A stretch of DNA of 64,000 bases from UBA2108 sp963925495 (GCA_963925495.1 CAWUST010000016.1:1-64000); one strand, 5' to 3'; shown: positions 1 to 8,836, numbered from the stretch's first letter. Numbers and translations: made by a program. The notes: generated by a model not told the origin, from the letters alone.

Positions 1-624
1 GAGCCTACTTCCGTTTATATTGACAAATCAAAAATAAGGACACTATTGATTAGTAATAAAAATGCCACAAAAAAACAGCATACTTTTTGTCCACTTGAAA
101 CTATTCACTCAAAAACAGCATACTTTTTGTCTACTATACCAGGAATTACAACTATACTTTTTACGACACTAGTTTTAAGGGTATACCTAATTAATGAGTC
201 AAATAAAAGAGTAATGTTTTGAGGAGCTACAATTGAGTTTTGTCCAGAATACACCAAACCAAAATCTATTAAAAGGCTATATACTCTTCCTTTCAGTCTA
301 CTTTTAAATAGCCCTATACCCCAATTTAAAATTTATTCAAATCGAGTAGTTTTTAGAAATGATAATACTTGTTTACTTCCAATGGCAGCATTGGATGACC
401 AAGAAACAGGACGTAATATTGGAAAATGGAAAGTGTTTAGCAAAAACCGAAAGAATAACATAGAAATCGTATCCAAGAATGAGTTTTTCGAAGGTACATA
501 CGAAATACTAGATTTATATAGAGTAAAAGACATAGAAAGTAGTGGTGAACTTATTAAAGTAACATTACAATCAAAAACATTCACCATTTCGTGCACAAGG
601 CCTTATTATCCGCTTTTAGATTAA
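1..624 (+). pseudogene. Interrupted remnant of a small membrane-associated protein gene
   Basis: The + frame is open from base 1 to an in-frame TGA at 220-222, then open again to TAA at 622-624. The part before the stop has a hydrophobic stretch ending near residue 60 of the frame. The part after it reads like a soluble C-terminal domain with charged and beta-type composition. The only ATG in the second part is at 382, giving an 80-residue product, but protein-like sequence extends well upstream of that ATG to about 223. I infer a gene whose 5' end is outside the window or degraded and which carries a nonsense mutation. A 20-bp exact direct repeat (71-90 and 111-130) in the first part may mark a local rearrangement. 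I do not recognise the family; it could also be a short real gene from 382. Confidence 0.35.
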
Positions 625-668
625 GCTTCTTTGTTGCTTATAAAAAGTAGTCCGAATTGCAAATCCCA

Positions 669-709
669 GCTGGCAAGTGGTTCGAGCTAGAAGCTCGCGC
701 TAGCAAGTG
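669..709. repeat. REP-like palindromic element
   Basis: Two near-identical 11-mers (GCTGGCAAGTG at 669-679, GCTAGCAAGTG at 699-709) flank a palindrome, CGAGC-TAGAA-GCTCG (683-697). Small GC-rich palindromes of this design in AT-rich intergenic DNA resemble REP elements mobilised by IS200-type transposases. Only one copy is seen in this window and no transposase is nearby. The rest of 625-826 holds nothing I can identify. Confidence 0.35.
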
Positions 710-826
710 TAAAAAATCTAAAATCTGTATATAAGTTCAAGCGGGAAAGTGCAGAACTGATAATTATCGGGTGACTGTAATTAGAATAGAATTTGGATAA
801 ATCCTTCATTTGCTTATAAACATGGC

Positions 827-861
827 AAAAAAAGCCCCTGTTTTTTCAAACAAGGGCTTTT
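827..861. terminator. Bidirectional intrinsic terminator
   Basis: AAAGCCC (831-837) pairs with GGGCTTT (854-860), flanked by A-rich and T-rich runs on the two sides. It lies just beyond the infB stop codon on the minus strand and can also end transcripts coming from the left. Confidence 0.75.
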
Positions 862-882
862 AAATTCAATGAAATTTTATTT

Positions 883-3804
883 CTACAAAGTCTGCTTTAC
901 CTCAACTTGCTCATAACCCTCAATGATATCATCTGCTTTAATATCGTTGAAGTTTTCAATGTTAAGTCCACATTCATATCCTTTCTTAACTTCTTTCATA
1001 TCGTCTTTAAAACGTTTTAATGAACCTAAGCTTCCGGTGTGCACAACTACTCCATCTCTAAGCAACCTGATTTTTGTATTGCGAGTAACAGTTCCGCTTG
1101 TAACAAAACAACCAGCAATTGTTCCTACTTTAGAAATTGAAAATGTTTCTCTAACTTCAATAGTACATACAATTTTCTCTTCAATAGTTGGTTTAAGCAT
1201 TCCTTGCATGGCCAATTTAATCTCGTCAAGCGCAGCATAAATAATTGAATACAACCTGATGTCAATTTCTTCTTTTTCTGCAAGTGCTCGTGCGCCAGCA
1301 GAAGGTCTAACTTGGAAACCAATTATGATTGCGTCGGAAGCCGAAGCTAATAATACATCTGACTCGGTAATTTGACCCACCGATTTATGAATCACATTTA
1401 CTTGTATTTTTTCAGTAGACAAATTCAACATAGAATCAGATAAAGCTTCAATAGAACCATCTACATCACCTTTAACAATAATATTTAACTCTTGAAAATC
1501 TCCAATAGCAATACGTCTTCCAATTTCATCAAGAGTAATATGTTTCTTAGTCCTGACACCTTGTTCACGTTGCAATTGAGAGCGTTTTTGAGCAATGCTT
1601 TTAGCTTCACGTTCATCTTCCATAACGTAAAATTTGTCGCCTGCACTTGGAGCTCCATTCAGTCCTAGAATACTAACAGGCCCGGATGGACTTACTTCTT
1701 CAATGACCTGCCCACGCTCGTTAAACATGGCTTTAACTTTCCCGTAATGAGAACCAGCAAGAAGCATATCGCCAATTTTAAGCTGACCTTCCTGCACCAA
1801 CATGGTTGACACGTAACCTTTTCCTTTATCCAAAGCGGCTTCTAAAACAGTTCCATTTGCACGTTTTCCTGCATCAGCTTTCAATTCTAGTAGTTCCGCT
1901 TCAAGAAGTACTTTCTCAAGGAGGTCTTCTACATTAGTACCTTTTTTAGCCGAAATGTCTTGACTCTGGTACTTTCCTCCCCATTCCTCAACTTGAAATC
2001 CAAGGGTGGCTAATTCTGTTTTTATTCGATCTGGGTTTGCACCTTCTTTATCAATTTTATTAATCGCAAAAATGATTGGCACATTTGCGGCTTGAGCGTG
2101 ATTAATCGCCTCTTTTGTTTGTGGCATTATGTTATCATCAGCAGATATTACAACAATAACTACATCTGTAACTTGCGCCCCTCTAGAACGCATGGCGGTA
2201 AATGCCTCGTGACCCGGAGTATCTAAAAAGCTAATAAGTTTTCCTTTGTATTCAACCTGATATGCTCCAATGTGTTGGGTTATTCCTCCTGCTTCGCCTG
2301 CAATAACATTTGCTTTACGAATATAGTCTAGCAATGAAGTTTTACCGTGATCCACATGCCCCATTATAGTTACAATAGGTGGACGAGTTGCTTTTCTCTC
2401 CTCTACATCTTCTTCAAATAAGCTTACCTCTTCATCATCTGATCCACTTGTAAATTCAACGGTGAATCCAAATTCCTCAGAAACTATAGTAATTGTTTCT
2501 GCATCCAATCTTTGATTAATGGAAACAAACAGGCCCAGTGACATACAAGCGCCAATAATATCATTAACGCTTACATTCATCAAAGTTGAAAGTTCATTTG
2601 CAGTAACAAATTCAGTAACTCTTAAAATTGACTTCTCTTTTTCTTGTTGTGCTAGTAACTCTTCTTGTTGTTGAAATCCAGCTTCACGTTTCGTCTTTCT
2701 GTGTTTAGCTCCACGTCTATCTTTTTTTCCTCCAGTACTTAATCTGGCAAGCGTATCCTTAATTTCTTTTTGAATAGATTCTTGAGTAACCTCTGGTTTT
2801 GGCTCAACTTTTTGACCTCTTCTTCCTTTGCCACCATGTTGAGGCGCTCCTTTTGAAGCAGGGGCTCTGCTTCCAGGACCTCTATTACCTGCACCTCTAT
2901 TGCCAGGGTTAGAATTATTTCCAGTTCCCGGAGGATTTATTCTTCTTCTTTTTCTTTTCCCAGCTTCCGTCTCTTTATCTGTATTTGACGAGGCTACTGG
3001 TTTAGATTTTTTCGGCTTCTGGAATTTAGATAGGTCAATTTTTTCACCCGTCATTTTTGGCCCAGAAAGTTTTTGAACTACAGTTTCAATCTTTTCTGGT
3101 TTTTCAATAACCTTTGGTTTTTTCTCTTGTTTAACAAACGGTCTTATCACAGGTTTTACTGGATCTTTCGTTTGTTTCTTTTCCACTTTAGGCTGGGTGG
3201 TCTTTTGAGGGACTTTTATTTCATGCTCCGCTTTTGACTTTGGAGCTGGCTTTTCTTTCTTTTTCTTATCTGGTCTTGTTTTTAAATTTAATGAAGAAAG
3301 ATCAATTTTGCCAAGCAACTTTGGCGAATCTTTTCCATCATCTTCCGAATCATTGTCCGATTTTGGGATTTCCTGAATTACCGGAGTAGTATCTGGTTTG
3401 ATCTCAGGCTTGACCTCTTCTTTGCTTTCTGCCGCGGCAACTGGTTCAACAACCGGTTTAACTTCTGGTTTGGGAGCAACGGGAAGCACAATTACAGGTT
3501 CTATAGAAACATTTTTAATGACAACCTCATCTTCAAAATCTTCAACCCGTGATGGTTTTTCACGAACTTGATCTTCGATGGAAATGGTAACTCGCTCTTC
3601 GCGATTTGCGTTCAACGATTCTGATTTTTCTTTGGCTTTTTTGTCAGAAGAATATTTATCTAAAAGCAAATTGCGCGCAACATCATCAATTTTTGATGAT
3701 GGACGACCGTCACAATCAACTCCGTTTTCGTTTAAAAAATCGGTAATTGTTTTTACGCCTACTCCTAGCTCTTTTGCTACTTTGTTTAACCTAATCGCTG
3801 CCAT
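883..3804 (-). CDS. infB: Translation initiation factor IF-2
   Basis: This GTPase positions initiator fMet-tRNA on the 30S subunit and promotes 50S joining. The 973-residue product opens with an IF2_N helix domain (residues about 1-50), followed by a long Pro/Lys/Glu/Gly-rich linker (about 50-390) as is usual in Bacteroidota, then a second IF2_N-like segment. The translational GTPase core has G1 GHVDHGKT at 482-489, G3 DTPGHE, and G4 NKID, followed by domains II-IV. Start is the ATG at 3802-3804. It is the last gene of rimP-nusA-infB; the 96-bp gap to nusA holds a TATATTTG -7 box, so it may also have its own promoter. The terminator at 827-861 follows. Confidence 0.98.
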   Translation of the reverse strand: MAAIRLNKVAKELGVGVKTITDFLNENGVDCDGRPSSKIDDVARNLLLDKYSSDKKAKEKSESLNANREERVTISIEDQVREKPSRVEDFEDEVVIKNVSIEPVIVLPVAPKPEVKPVVEPVAAAESKEEVKPEIKPDTTPVIQEIPKSDNDSEDDGKDSPKLLGKIDLSSLNLKTRPDKKKKEKPAPKSKAEHEIKVPQKTTQPKVEKKQTKDPVKPVIRPFVKQEKKPKVIEKPEKIETVVQKLSGPKMTGEKIDLSKFQKPKKSKPVASSNTDKETEAGKRKRRRINPPGTGNNSNPGNRGAGNRGPGSRAPASKGAPQHGGKGRRGQKVEPKPEVTQESIQKEIKDTLARLSTGGKKDRRGAKHRKTKREAGFQQQEELLAQQEKEKSILRVTEFVTANELSTLMNVSVNDIIGACMSLGLFVSINQRLDAETITIVSEEFGFTVEFTSGSDDEEVSLFEEDVEERKATRPPIVTIMGHVDHGKTSLLDYIRKANVIAGEAGGITQHIGAYQVEYKGKLISFLDTPGHEAFTAMRSRGAQVTDVVIVVISADDNIMPQTKEAINHAQAANVPIIFAINKIDKEGANPDRIKTELATLGFQVEEWGGKYQSQDISAKKGTNVEDLLEKVLLEAELLELKADAGKRANGTVLEAALDKGKGYVSTMLVQEGQLKIGDMLLAGSHYGKVKAMFNERGQVIEEVSPSGPVSILGLNGAPSAGDKFYVMEDEREAKSIAQKRSQLQREQGVRTKKHITLDEIGRRIAIGDFQELNIIVKGDVDGSIEALSDSMLNLSTEKIQVNVIHKSVGQITESDVLLASASDAIIIGFQVRPSAGARALAEKEEIDIRLYSIIYAALDEIKLAMQGMLKPTIEEKIVCTIEVRETFSISKVGTIAGCFVTSGTVTRNTKIRLLRDGVVVHTGSLGSLKRFKDDMKEVKKGYECGLNIENFNDIKADDIIEGYEQVEVKQTL

Positions 3805-3857
3805 ATTTTATTCTTATTCTTAACTCATCGCCAAGAAAACATTTTTTGCCCAAGAGG

Positions 3858-3865
3858 CAAATATA
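3858..3865 (-). promoter_or_regulatory. -7 box TATATTTG upstream of infB
   Basis: It matches the Bacteroidota sigma factor -7 consensus TAnnTTTG on the minus strand, about 54 bp before the infB ATG. No TTG is seen at the expected -33 position, so strength is uncertain. Confidence 0.45.
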
Positions 3866-3900
3866 AAACTCTCTCTTTACGAAACCCCATTATGTAAACT

Positions 3901-5139
3901 CTAGTCTTCAAACTCAGACTTAAGAACACTCAATACTTGATCAACCGTCTCCTCTTCTAAATCGGCACGTTTCATCAAATCTTCTTTACTCAATTGTAAT
4001 ACACTTTTTGCAGTATCTAATCCAATTGTTTTCAGTTGATCCAATATCCAGTGATCGATTTCATCAGAAAATTCTTCTAAGTCAACATCTTCGACATCTT
4101 CAGAAGACTCTCGGTATACATCGATTTCATATCCAGTAAGCTTACTAGCTAAACGAATATTAAAACCACCTTTTCCAATTGCCAACGACACTTGATCCGG
4201 TCTTAAGAAAACATCCGCTTTCTTCGTTTCATCATCCAATTTCATATTAGAAATTCTTGCTGGGCTTAATGCTCTCTGAATATATAATTCAACATTTGTA
4301 GTATAATTGATTACGTCAATATTTTCGTTTTTCAATTCTCTTACTATGCCATGAATTCTGGAACCTTTCATTCCTACACATGCTCCAACTGGATCAATTC
4401 TATCATCATAGGATTCAACAGCCACTTTGGCTCTTTCACCTGGTTCACGAACAATATTTTTTACGGTAATCAAACCATCAAAAATTTCAGGAACTTCAGA
4501 TTCAAATAACCTTTCTAAAAAGGCTGGAGAAGTACGAGAAAGGAAAATTATTGGTGAATTGTTACGCATATCCACTTTTGTGATTACCGCACGAACCATA
4601 TCCCCTTTTTTGAAATAATCCGAAGGAATTTGATCTGTTCTTGGAAGAACTAATTCATTTCCTTCATCATCTAAAAGTAATATCTCTTTTTTCCAAATTT
4701 GATAAACCTCACCATTTACAATATCGCCAACTCTATCCTTGTATTTATTGTAAATGCCATCTTTTTGAAGGTCCATTATTTTGGCCGCCAAATTTTGTTT
4801 CAATGAGGTAACCGCACGTCTTCCAAAATCTTCAATTTTTATTTCTGCTGAAACATCTTCTCCAATTTCAAAATCAGGTTCAATTTTTTGAGCATCCGCA
4901 AGCGAAATTTCCAAATTCTCATCTTCTACTTCTCCATCAAATACTATTACCCTATTGTGCCAAACCTCAAGATCACCCTTATCCGGGTTGATTATTATGT
5001 CATAATTATCTGAACCTCCACTTTGACGAGCAATTACATTTCGAAAAACATCTTCAACGATGCTCATCATGGTCACCCTGTCAATATTTTTGAAGTCTTT
5101 AAACTCCGTAAACGATTCAATAAATTCCTGTGTATTCAT
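3901..5139 (-). CDS. nusA: Transcription termination/antitermination factor NusA
   Basis: It binds RNA polymerase and nascent RNA to control pausing, termination and antitermination. The 412-residue protein has the NusA N-terminal domain (about 1-130), an S1 RNA-binding domain (from about 135, with the segment GDIVNGEVYQIWKKE), and two KH domains including the conserved GACVGMKGSRI and AIGKGGFNIRLA motifs. It ends with an acidic tail instead of the duplicated AR repeats of enterobacteria. Length is typical for Bacteroidota. It sits between rimP (10-bp gap) and infB, the conserved order. NusA is known in other bacteria to influence expression of its own operon, which matters for the leader hairpin noted upstream of rimP. 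Confidence 0.97.
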   Translation of the reverse strand: MNTQEFIESFTEFKDFKNIDRVTMMSIVEDVFRNVIARQSGGSDNYDIIINPDKGDLEVWHNRVIVFDGEVEDENLEISLADAQKIEPDFEIGEDVSAEIKIEDFGRRAVTSLKQNLAAKIMDLQKDGIYNKYKDRVGDIVNGEVYQIWKKEILLLDDEGNELVLPRTDQIPSDYFKKGDMVRAVITKVDMRNNSPIIFLSRTSPAFLERLFESEVPEIFDGLITVKNIVREPGERAKVAVESYDDRIDPVGACVGMKGSRIHGIVRELKNENIDVINYTTNVELYIQRALSPARISNMKLDDETKKADVFLRPDQVSLAIGKGGFNIRLASKLTGYEIDVYRESSEDVEDVDLEEFSDEIDHWILDQLKTIGLDTAKSVLQLSKEDLMKRADLEEETVDQVLSVLKSEFED

Positions 5140-5149
5140 AATTGAATTT

Positions 5150-5614
5150 TTAGAAAACCAATTTTAGTTTTGTCTCTTTTATTATTTCCATTGATAGGGT
5201 AATTTTCTCTATTACTTCTACCTTCTTTTTCTTCTTTTCCAAACGCTCCATTCGGCGAATTTCGATTTCAATTTCTTGTTCTGTGGCAATTTTTAATTCG
5301 CCTTCGTATTCATTTCCTTCCGTTGTCGTCACTTTTACAACCCGTCCTAAATTCTTAGCATATTGTCTAAAAACTAGAAACGGCTTAGTGAGACCTGGTG
5401 TAGAAACTCTAAGTGAAAAGTCCTCTTCTTCTCTATCCAAATTAGACTCAATTTGTTTAGAAAAATTAACGCATTCACTAATTGGAAATCCATTATCCCC
5501 ATCCAGTTCAACCTCAATTTTGTTGCCAGTACTAATAGTAATCTTAACAATAAAGAAATCTGTGTCGCGAAGCTTTGCTTCCACCAATTCAACTATCTTA
5601 CTTTCGCTAATCAC
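5150..5614 (-). CDS. rimP: Ribosome maturation factor RimP
   Basis: RimP is needed for late 30S assembly. The 154-residue protein has the N-terminal alpha/beta domain with the typical motif around DGDNGFPISECVNFSKQIE, then the SH3-like C-terminal domain containing a Lys-rich strand (RMERLEKKKKKVEV) shared by Bacteroidota RimP. The start codon is GTG (5612-5614); no in-frame ATG lies just upstream, and the region upstream is a hairpin. It is the first gene of rimP-nusA-infB, with a 10-bp gap to nusA. Confidence 0.95.
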   Translation of the reverse strand: MISESKIVELVEAKLRDTDFFIVKITISTGNKIEVELDGDNGFPISECVNFSKQIESNLDREEEDFSLRVSTPGLTKPFLVFRQYAKNLGRVVKVTTTEGNEYEGELKIATEQEIEIEIRRMERLEKKKKKVEVIEKITLSMEIIKETKLKLVF

Positions 5615-5628
5615 TAATTTATAACAAT

Positions 5629-5653
5629 AAAAAAGAGGAGAAAAACCCCTCTT
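5629..5653 (-). terminator. Intrinsic terminator/possible attenuator in the rimP leader
   Basis: On the minus strand AAGAGGGG pairs with CTCCTCTT (8-bp stem, one G.U) around a T5 loop, followed directly by a T-run. It lies between the candidate rimP promoter (5676-5683) and the rimP GTG (5614). It can therefore end transcripts from the MORN gene upstream and also attenuate transcripts that start at the rimP promoter. Confidence 0.75.
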
Positions 5654-5675
5654 ACAAGAACTATAATTAAGGCTG

Positions 5676-5683
5676 CAAATGTA
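5676..5683 (-). promoter_or_regulatory. -7 box TACATTTG of the rimP-nusA-infB operon
   Basis: It matches TAnnTTTG on the minus strand just past the stop codon of the MORN-repeat gene. Predicted transcription start is near 5670, about 55 nt before the rimP GTG. No clear TTG is seen at -33. Confidence 0.55.
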
Positions 5684-5688
5684 CTCTT

Positions 5689-7254
5689 TTAGTTGACTTT
5701 TACGCCATTTCGATAATCATTTTCTTTTATTACATCTCCTTGCTCATTATAGAGCAACCATTTGCCGTGTTGTTTTCCGTTTTTATAATTGGTTTCAGAC
5801 ATTATTCCTTTACCAGGATAATAAATAATACTTTTCCCATCTAACCTATCGTATTTATAACTCATAACACGCTGAAGTTGCCCATATTCAAGATAATATT
5901 TCCATGTTCCATTTTTTCTGGACATCGTGTAAGGGCCTTCGTTCTCTTTAATTCCTGATCTATAATAATACGTCCAATAACCATCTTTTGAACCTTTTGT
6001 ATACGGGCCCATTTCACGAGGCTTTCCGTTAACATACCAAAACTCCCAGTTGCCAGTTTTTAATCCATCTTTCATGCTGCCGCGGTAATTTTCTTTTTGG
6101 TTATCGTACCAACCTTCCCATACGCCGCTCATTTTCCCTTCTTTATAAAAACCATGATCTTTATTAACCCCTTTTTGATACCAGGCCCACCATTCGCCTT
6201 CTTCTAATCCACTATTATAATTACCTTCCTGTAATTTGTTGCCGTTTTCAAACCAAGTAACCCAAATACTATCCTTTACCCCGTTTTTATAATTCCCTTT
6301 TCTCCAAAGTTCGCTTGTTTCATACCAAAAATTCCATTTTCCTTCTTTTTTACCCTTATTAAAAAAACCTTCACTGTCTTTTTGCGTTGAATTTTCGTAA
6401 TAATATGTCCATAGATTATCTTGTAAATCTTGAACAAAACCACCCTTCATATATACTTTTCCTGATGGAGATGTAAAAACCCAGTGTCCGTCTTTTTTAT
6501 TGTTTAAATAATAACCCGTTGTCTTAGGTTTTTCATCTGAATAAAACCCCTTTGCTTCACCCGTTCTTTCTCCATTTTTATAACTGATTTTTGATTTTAA
6601 ATTACCATTTTCATGATTGCTTATCCAGCTTCCATCTTTTTCATTATTTAGGTAATTTCCCTTTGATTTTATTTGATTTTCCCCAAAATAACTAATTGAT
6701 TCCCCGTTTTTAACACTGTCCTTATAATAGGAAATCTCTTTAATTTGACCCCCTGAGTAGCGGTATAAAAACCCACCCCCATTTTTTATTGTGTTTTTTC
6801 CTGAAACTTCATTAGCTTCTACTATTCGTTCTTCTCGTTTATTCCAATACTCGGTTAAATATAGGTTTCCATCAGGGAAATAGTAATTCCATAAACCATC
6901 TTTAAACCCAAAATTAAAATTTCCTGTTGATTTTAATTTCCCGTTTTCATACCAACTAGAATAGGCGCTATCTTGAATATTAAATCGGAATAATCCTTCA
7001 TTTTGTTTTTGACCATTTGCATACCAAATAGTTACTTTACCATTAAGCTTTCCTTCAGTAAAATAAGATTCCTCCATTACTTTTCCTGAACGGTACCAGA
7101 AAACCCACTTCCCTTCTTCAGTTCCATTTACAAATACACCTTCACTCCTCTTTATCGCGCTATCCTTATCGTGGTAATCAATATACCGAACGACGGATTG
7201 CGAAAATATTTGAAGAGTTAGAAGTAAAAGTGGTAGAAGAATTATTTTTCTCAT
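5689..7254 (-). CDS. Exported MORN-repeat (YwqK-like) protein
   Basis: The 521-residue protein begins with a signal peptide (hydrophobic residues about 4-18, ending near FSQS). The rest is a tandem array of about 20 MORN-type repeats of roughly 23 residues with the pattern NGxKxGxWxxWYxNGxxxxxGxY. Such repeats form an extended beta-sheet. In Bacteroidota these proteins are often annotated as toxin-antitoxin YwqK-family antitoxin on similarity alone; no toxin gene is adjacent here, so I would not assign that role. A likely location is periplasm or outer membrane. A TAATTTTG box at 7273-7280 may drive it, and the hairpin at 5629-5653 ends it. Confidence 0.85.
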   Translation of the reverse strand: MRKIILLPLLLLTLQIFSQSVVRYIDYHDKDSAIKRSEGVFVNGTEEGKWVFWYRSGKVMEESYFTEGKLNGKVTIWYANGQKQNEGLFRFNIQDSAYSSWYENGKLKSTGNFNFGFKDGLWNYYFPDGNLYLTEYWNKREERIVEANEVSGKNTIKNGGGFLYRYSGGQIKEISYYKDSVKNGESISYFGENQIKSKGNYLNNEKDGSWISNHENGNLKSKISYKNGERTGEAKGFYSDEKPKTTGYYLNNKKDGHWVFTSPSGKVYMKGGFVQDLQDNLWTYYYENSTQKDSEGFFNKGKKEGKWNFWYETSELWRKGNYKNGVKDSIWVTWFENGNKLQEGNYNSGLEEGEWWAWYQKGVNKDHGFYKEGKMSGVWEGWYDNQKENYRGSMKDGLKTGNWEFWYVNGKPREMGPYTKGSKDGYWTYYYRSGIKENEGPYTMSRKNGTWKYYLEYGQLQRVMSYKYDRLDGKSIIYYPGKGIMSETNYKNGKQHGKWLLYNEQGDVIKENDYRNGVKVN

Positions 7255-7272
7255 TAATAGATTTTAAAGGCA

Positions 7273-7280
7273 CAAAATTA
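7273..7280 (-). promoter_or_regulatory. -7 box TAATTTTG upstream of the MORN gene
   Basis: It matches TAnnTTTG on the minus strand and sits 18 bp before the ATG. No TTG is present at the ideal -33 distance. Confidence 0.4.
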
Positions 7281-7446
7281 ATCTTACAAAAGGAGTAAAA
7301 GAATAAGTTAAAGAAAGGTTATGAAATGAATTATTCACAGATTTATGAAGGAAAAAGAGCGGAATTAATCAGGTAAATTTGATGTTACCCTTTATTATAA
7401 GTACCTTATGCTAGTTACTCTTGAAATAATTCCTCGGACTCAAACT

Positions 7447-7670
7447 TTAAAACTGGCAGCAATATTCTAAATTTATAGCTCTTGAAGTATTGACAATAGA
7501 CATGGCCTTTACATTCTGTTTTTTTGCAATTTGTATTGTTCCATCACTGCTACCACCATCCACTACAATAATCTCAATTTCATTTTCTTTATCTTTTTAA
7601 AAGACTCTTCAGAAGTAATGGGTAATACTTTTTCTTCATTTAAAGTTGGAATAACAATACCTAATGACAT
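7447..7670 (-). pseudogene. Truncated, frameshifted family 2 glycosyltransferase (arsenosugar type)
   Basis: From an ATG at 7668-7670 the minus strand reads MSLGIVIPTLNEEKVLPIT, the start of a family 2 glycosyltransferase. After about residue 29 a frameshift is needed to continue into ENEIEIIVVDGGSSDGT, the nucleotide-sugar-binding DGGSxDGT motif, then IQIAKKQ, before a stop at 7447-7449. The remaining two thirds of the enzyme is absent. The VIPTLNEE plus VDGGSSDGT combination resembles the rSAM-associated transferases that NCBI models name as arsenosugar biosynthesis glycosyltransferase (TIGR04283). The presence of arsS nearby supports that origin. The rest of 7281-7446 shows nothing recognisable. 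Confidence 0.75.
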
Positions 7671-7712
7671 TTGTCTACTTTGTTAAGTAGGTTACAATAC
7701 CAAATTAGAAAC

Positions 7713-7720
7713 AAATATAG
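7713..7720 (-). promoter_or_regulatory. -7 box TATATTTG facing the decayed glycosyltransferase
   Basis: It matches TAnnTTTG on the minus strand, 42 bp before the ATG of the decayed gene, and overlaps the divergent box for the DUF547 gene. It may be a relic promoter. Confidence 0.35.
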
Positions 7721-7725
7721 GTTTG
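7718..7725 (+). promoter_or_regulatory. -7 box TAGGTTTG upstream of the DUF547 gene
   Basis: It matches TAnnTTTG on the plus strand, 14 bp before the ATG at 7740. That implies a very short leader. Confidence 0.5.
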
Positions 7726-7739
7726 TATAAAAATTAGAA

Positions 7740-8465
7740 ATGCGTTATATATTACTTTTCGTTTCGGTCTTTATTATTTTTAAAGGTCAGGCTCAAATTT
7801 CACACAAACAATGGGACATGCTTACCAAAAAACATGTTACCCCTTCTGGAGTAGTAAACTACAAGGGATTCGTGAAAGATAGTATTCAACTAAATGCGTA
7901 TTTGAAACTAATGTCAAATAACCCTCCAAAATCTACTTGGAGCAAAAACGAAGAATTAGCGTATTGGATAAATACCTACAACGCCTTTACGGTAAAGCTA
8001 ATGGTAAAGCATTATCCTGTAAAAAGCATTAAAGACCTTGGCGGAAGCATCTATAAAGTAAACACCTCCTGGGATATAAAATTCATAGTTATTGGTGGTG
8101 AAAAAATGGATTTGAACAACATAGAACACAAAAAAATTAGAGATCAATTTAAGGAGCCCCGAATTCACTTTGCAGTGAACTGCGCTTCAGTTTCATGCCC
8201 AAAACTTAGAAACGAAGCTTTTACCGCTGAAAGACTTAACACGCAACTCAATGATCAGGCTCGTTACTTTATTAATAACCCAATCAAAAACAACACAAAA
8301 GACCCAGCAAATCCACAATTGAGCAAGTTATTTAATTGGTATGGAGATGATTTTAAAGAAAACGGAAACACTGTTTTAGATTTTATTAATAAATACTTAG
8401 ACAACAAAATACCAAAAGAAGCTAATGTAGCTTACATGAATTATATCTGGACGATAAACGAATAG
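7740..8465 (+). CDS. Exported DUF547 domain protein
   Basis: The 241-residue protein has a signal peptide (residues about 1-18, ending FKGQAQ) and a DUF547 domain over most of its length. The typical motifs are AYWINTYNAFTVKL (about 78-91) and the Cys-containing HFAVNCASVSCPKL, followed by AFTAERLNTQL. The biochemical role of DUF547 is not established; the conserved His/Cys/Asn residues suggest an enzyme. In Bacteroidota such genes are often found next to arsS, as here (arsS starts 407 bp downstream), so I infer co-expression with the arsenosugar-type genes. The spacing to the next gene is 32 bp. Confidence 0.88.
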   Translation: MRYILLFVSVFIIFKGQAQISHKQWDMLTKKHVTPSGVVNYKGFVKDSIQLNAYLKLMSNNPPKSTWSKNEELAYWINTYNAFTVKLMVKHYPVKSIKDLGGSIYKVNTSWDIKFIVIGGEKMDLNNIEHKKIRDQFKEPRIHFAVNCASVSCPKLRNEAFTAERLNTQLNDQARYFINNPIKNNTKDPANPQLSKLFNWYGDDFKENGNTVLDFINKYLDNKIPKEANVAYMNYIWTINE

Positions 8466-8497
8466 AATTAATACTTTCGGTTTTTAGAAAATAGATT

Positions 8498-8836
8498 ATG
8501 AGCTCAAAAACATACTACGACCCTGCTGACCTTAAAAAATTTGGAGATATTTCCGAATGGAATGAAAAATTAGGAAACAAATTTTTTGATTGGTATGGAG
8601 AAGTTTTTAAAGAAGGAGAACTGAGCGCTAGAGAAAAATCATTGATTGCCCTTGCCGTTTCTCACACCGTGCAGTGCCCATATTGCATAGATGCGTACAC
8701 CGTTGACAGCTTGAAACGAGGGATTTCAGAGGGAGAAATGATGGAGGCTGTTCATGTAGCAGCTGCCATTAGAAGTGGAGCATCTTTGGTACATGGCGTC
8801 CAAATGATGGATAAGGCTAAAAAACTCTCGATGTAA
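8498..8836 (+). CDS. Arsenosugar-associated peroxidase-like (carboxymuconolactone decarboxylase family) protein
   Basis: The 112-residue AhpD/CMD-family protein has the catalytic-type pair CPYC (C60, C63) followed by His86 in AVHVAAAIRSG, the normal arrangement for AhpD-like thiol proteins. Its immediate downstream neighbour is arsS (36-bp gap). NCBI family models recognise a close-knit pair of this CMD protein and ArsS (arsenosugar biosynthesis-associated peroxidase-like protein). I assign it to that group from the motif and the neighbour. The actual substrate is unknown. Confidence 0.88.
   Translation: MSSKTYYDPADLKKFGDISEWNEKLGNKFFDWYGEVFKEGELSAREKSLIALAVSHTVQCPYCIDAYTVDSLKRGISEGEMMEAVHVAAAIRSGASLVHGVQMMDKAKKLSM

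Noticed and set aside
220..222. TGA at 220 as a recoded (selenocysteine or reassigned) codon
   Set aside because: No SECIS-like hairpin was seen just after it, other genes here end in TGA rarely and normally, and the surrounding gene shows other signs of decay.
5689..7254. YwqK-type antitoxin of a toxin-antitoxin pair
   Set aside because: There is no adjacent toxin gene, a signal peptide is present, and the length is far greater than expected; MORN repeats alone do not support the role.
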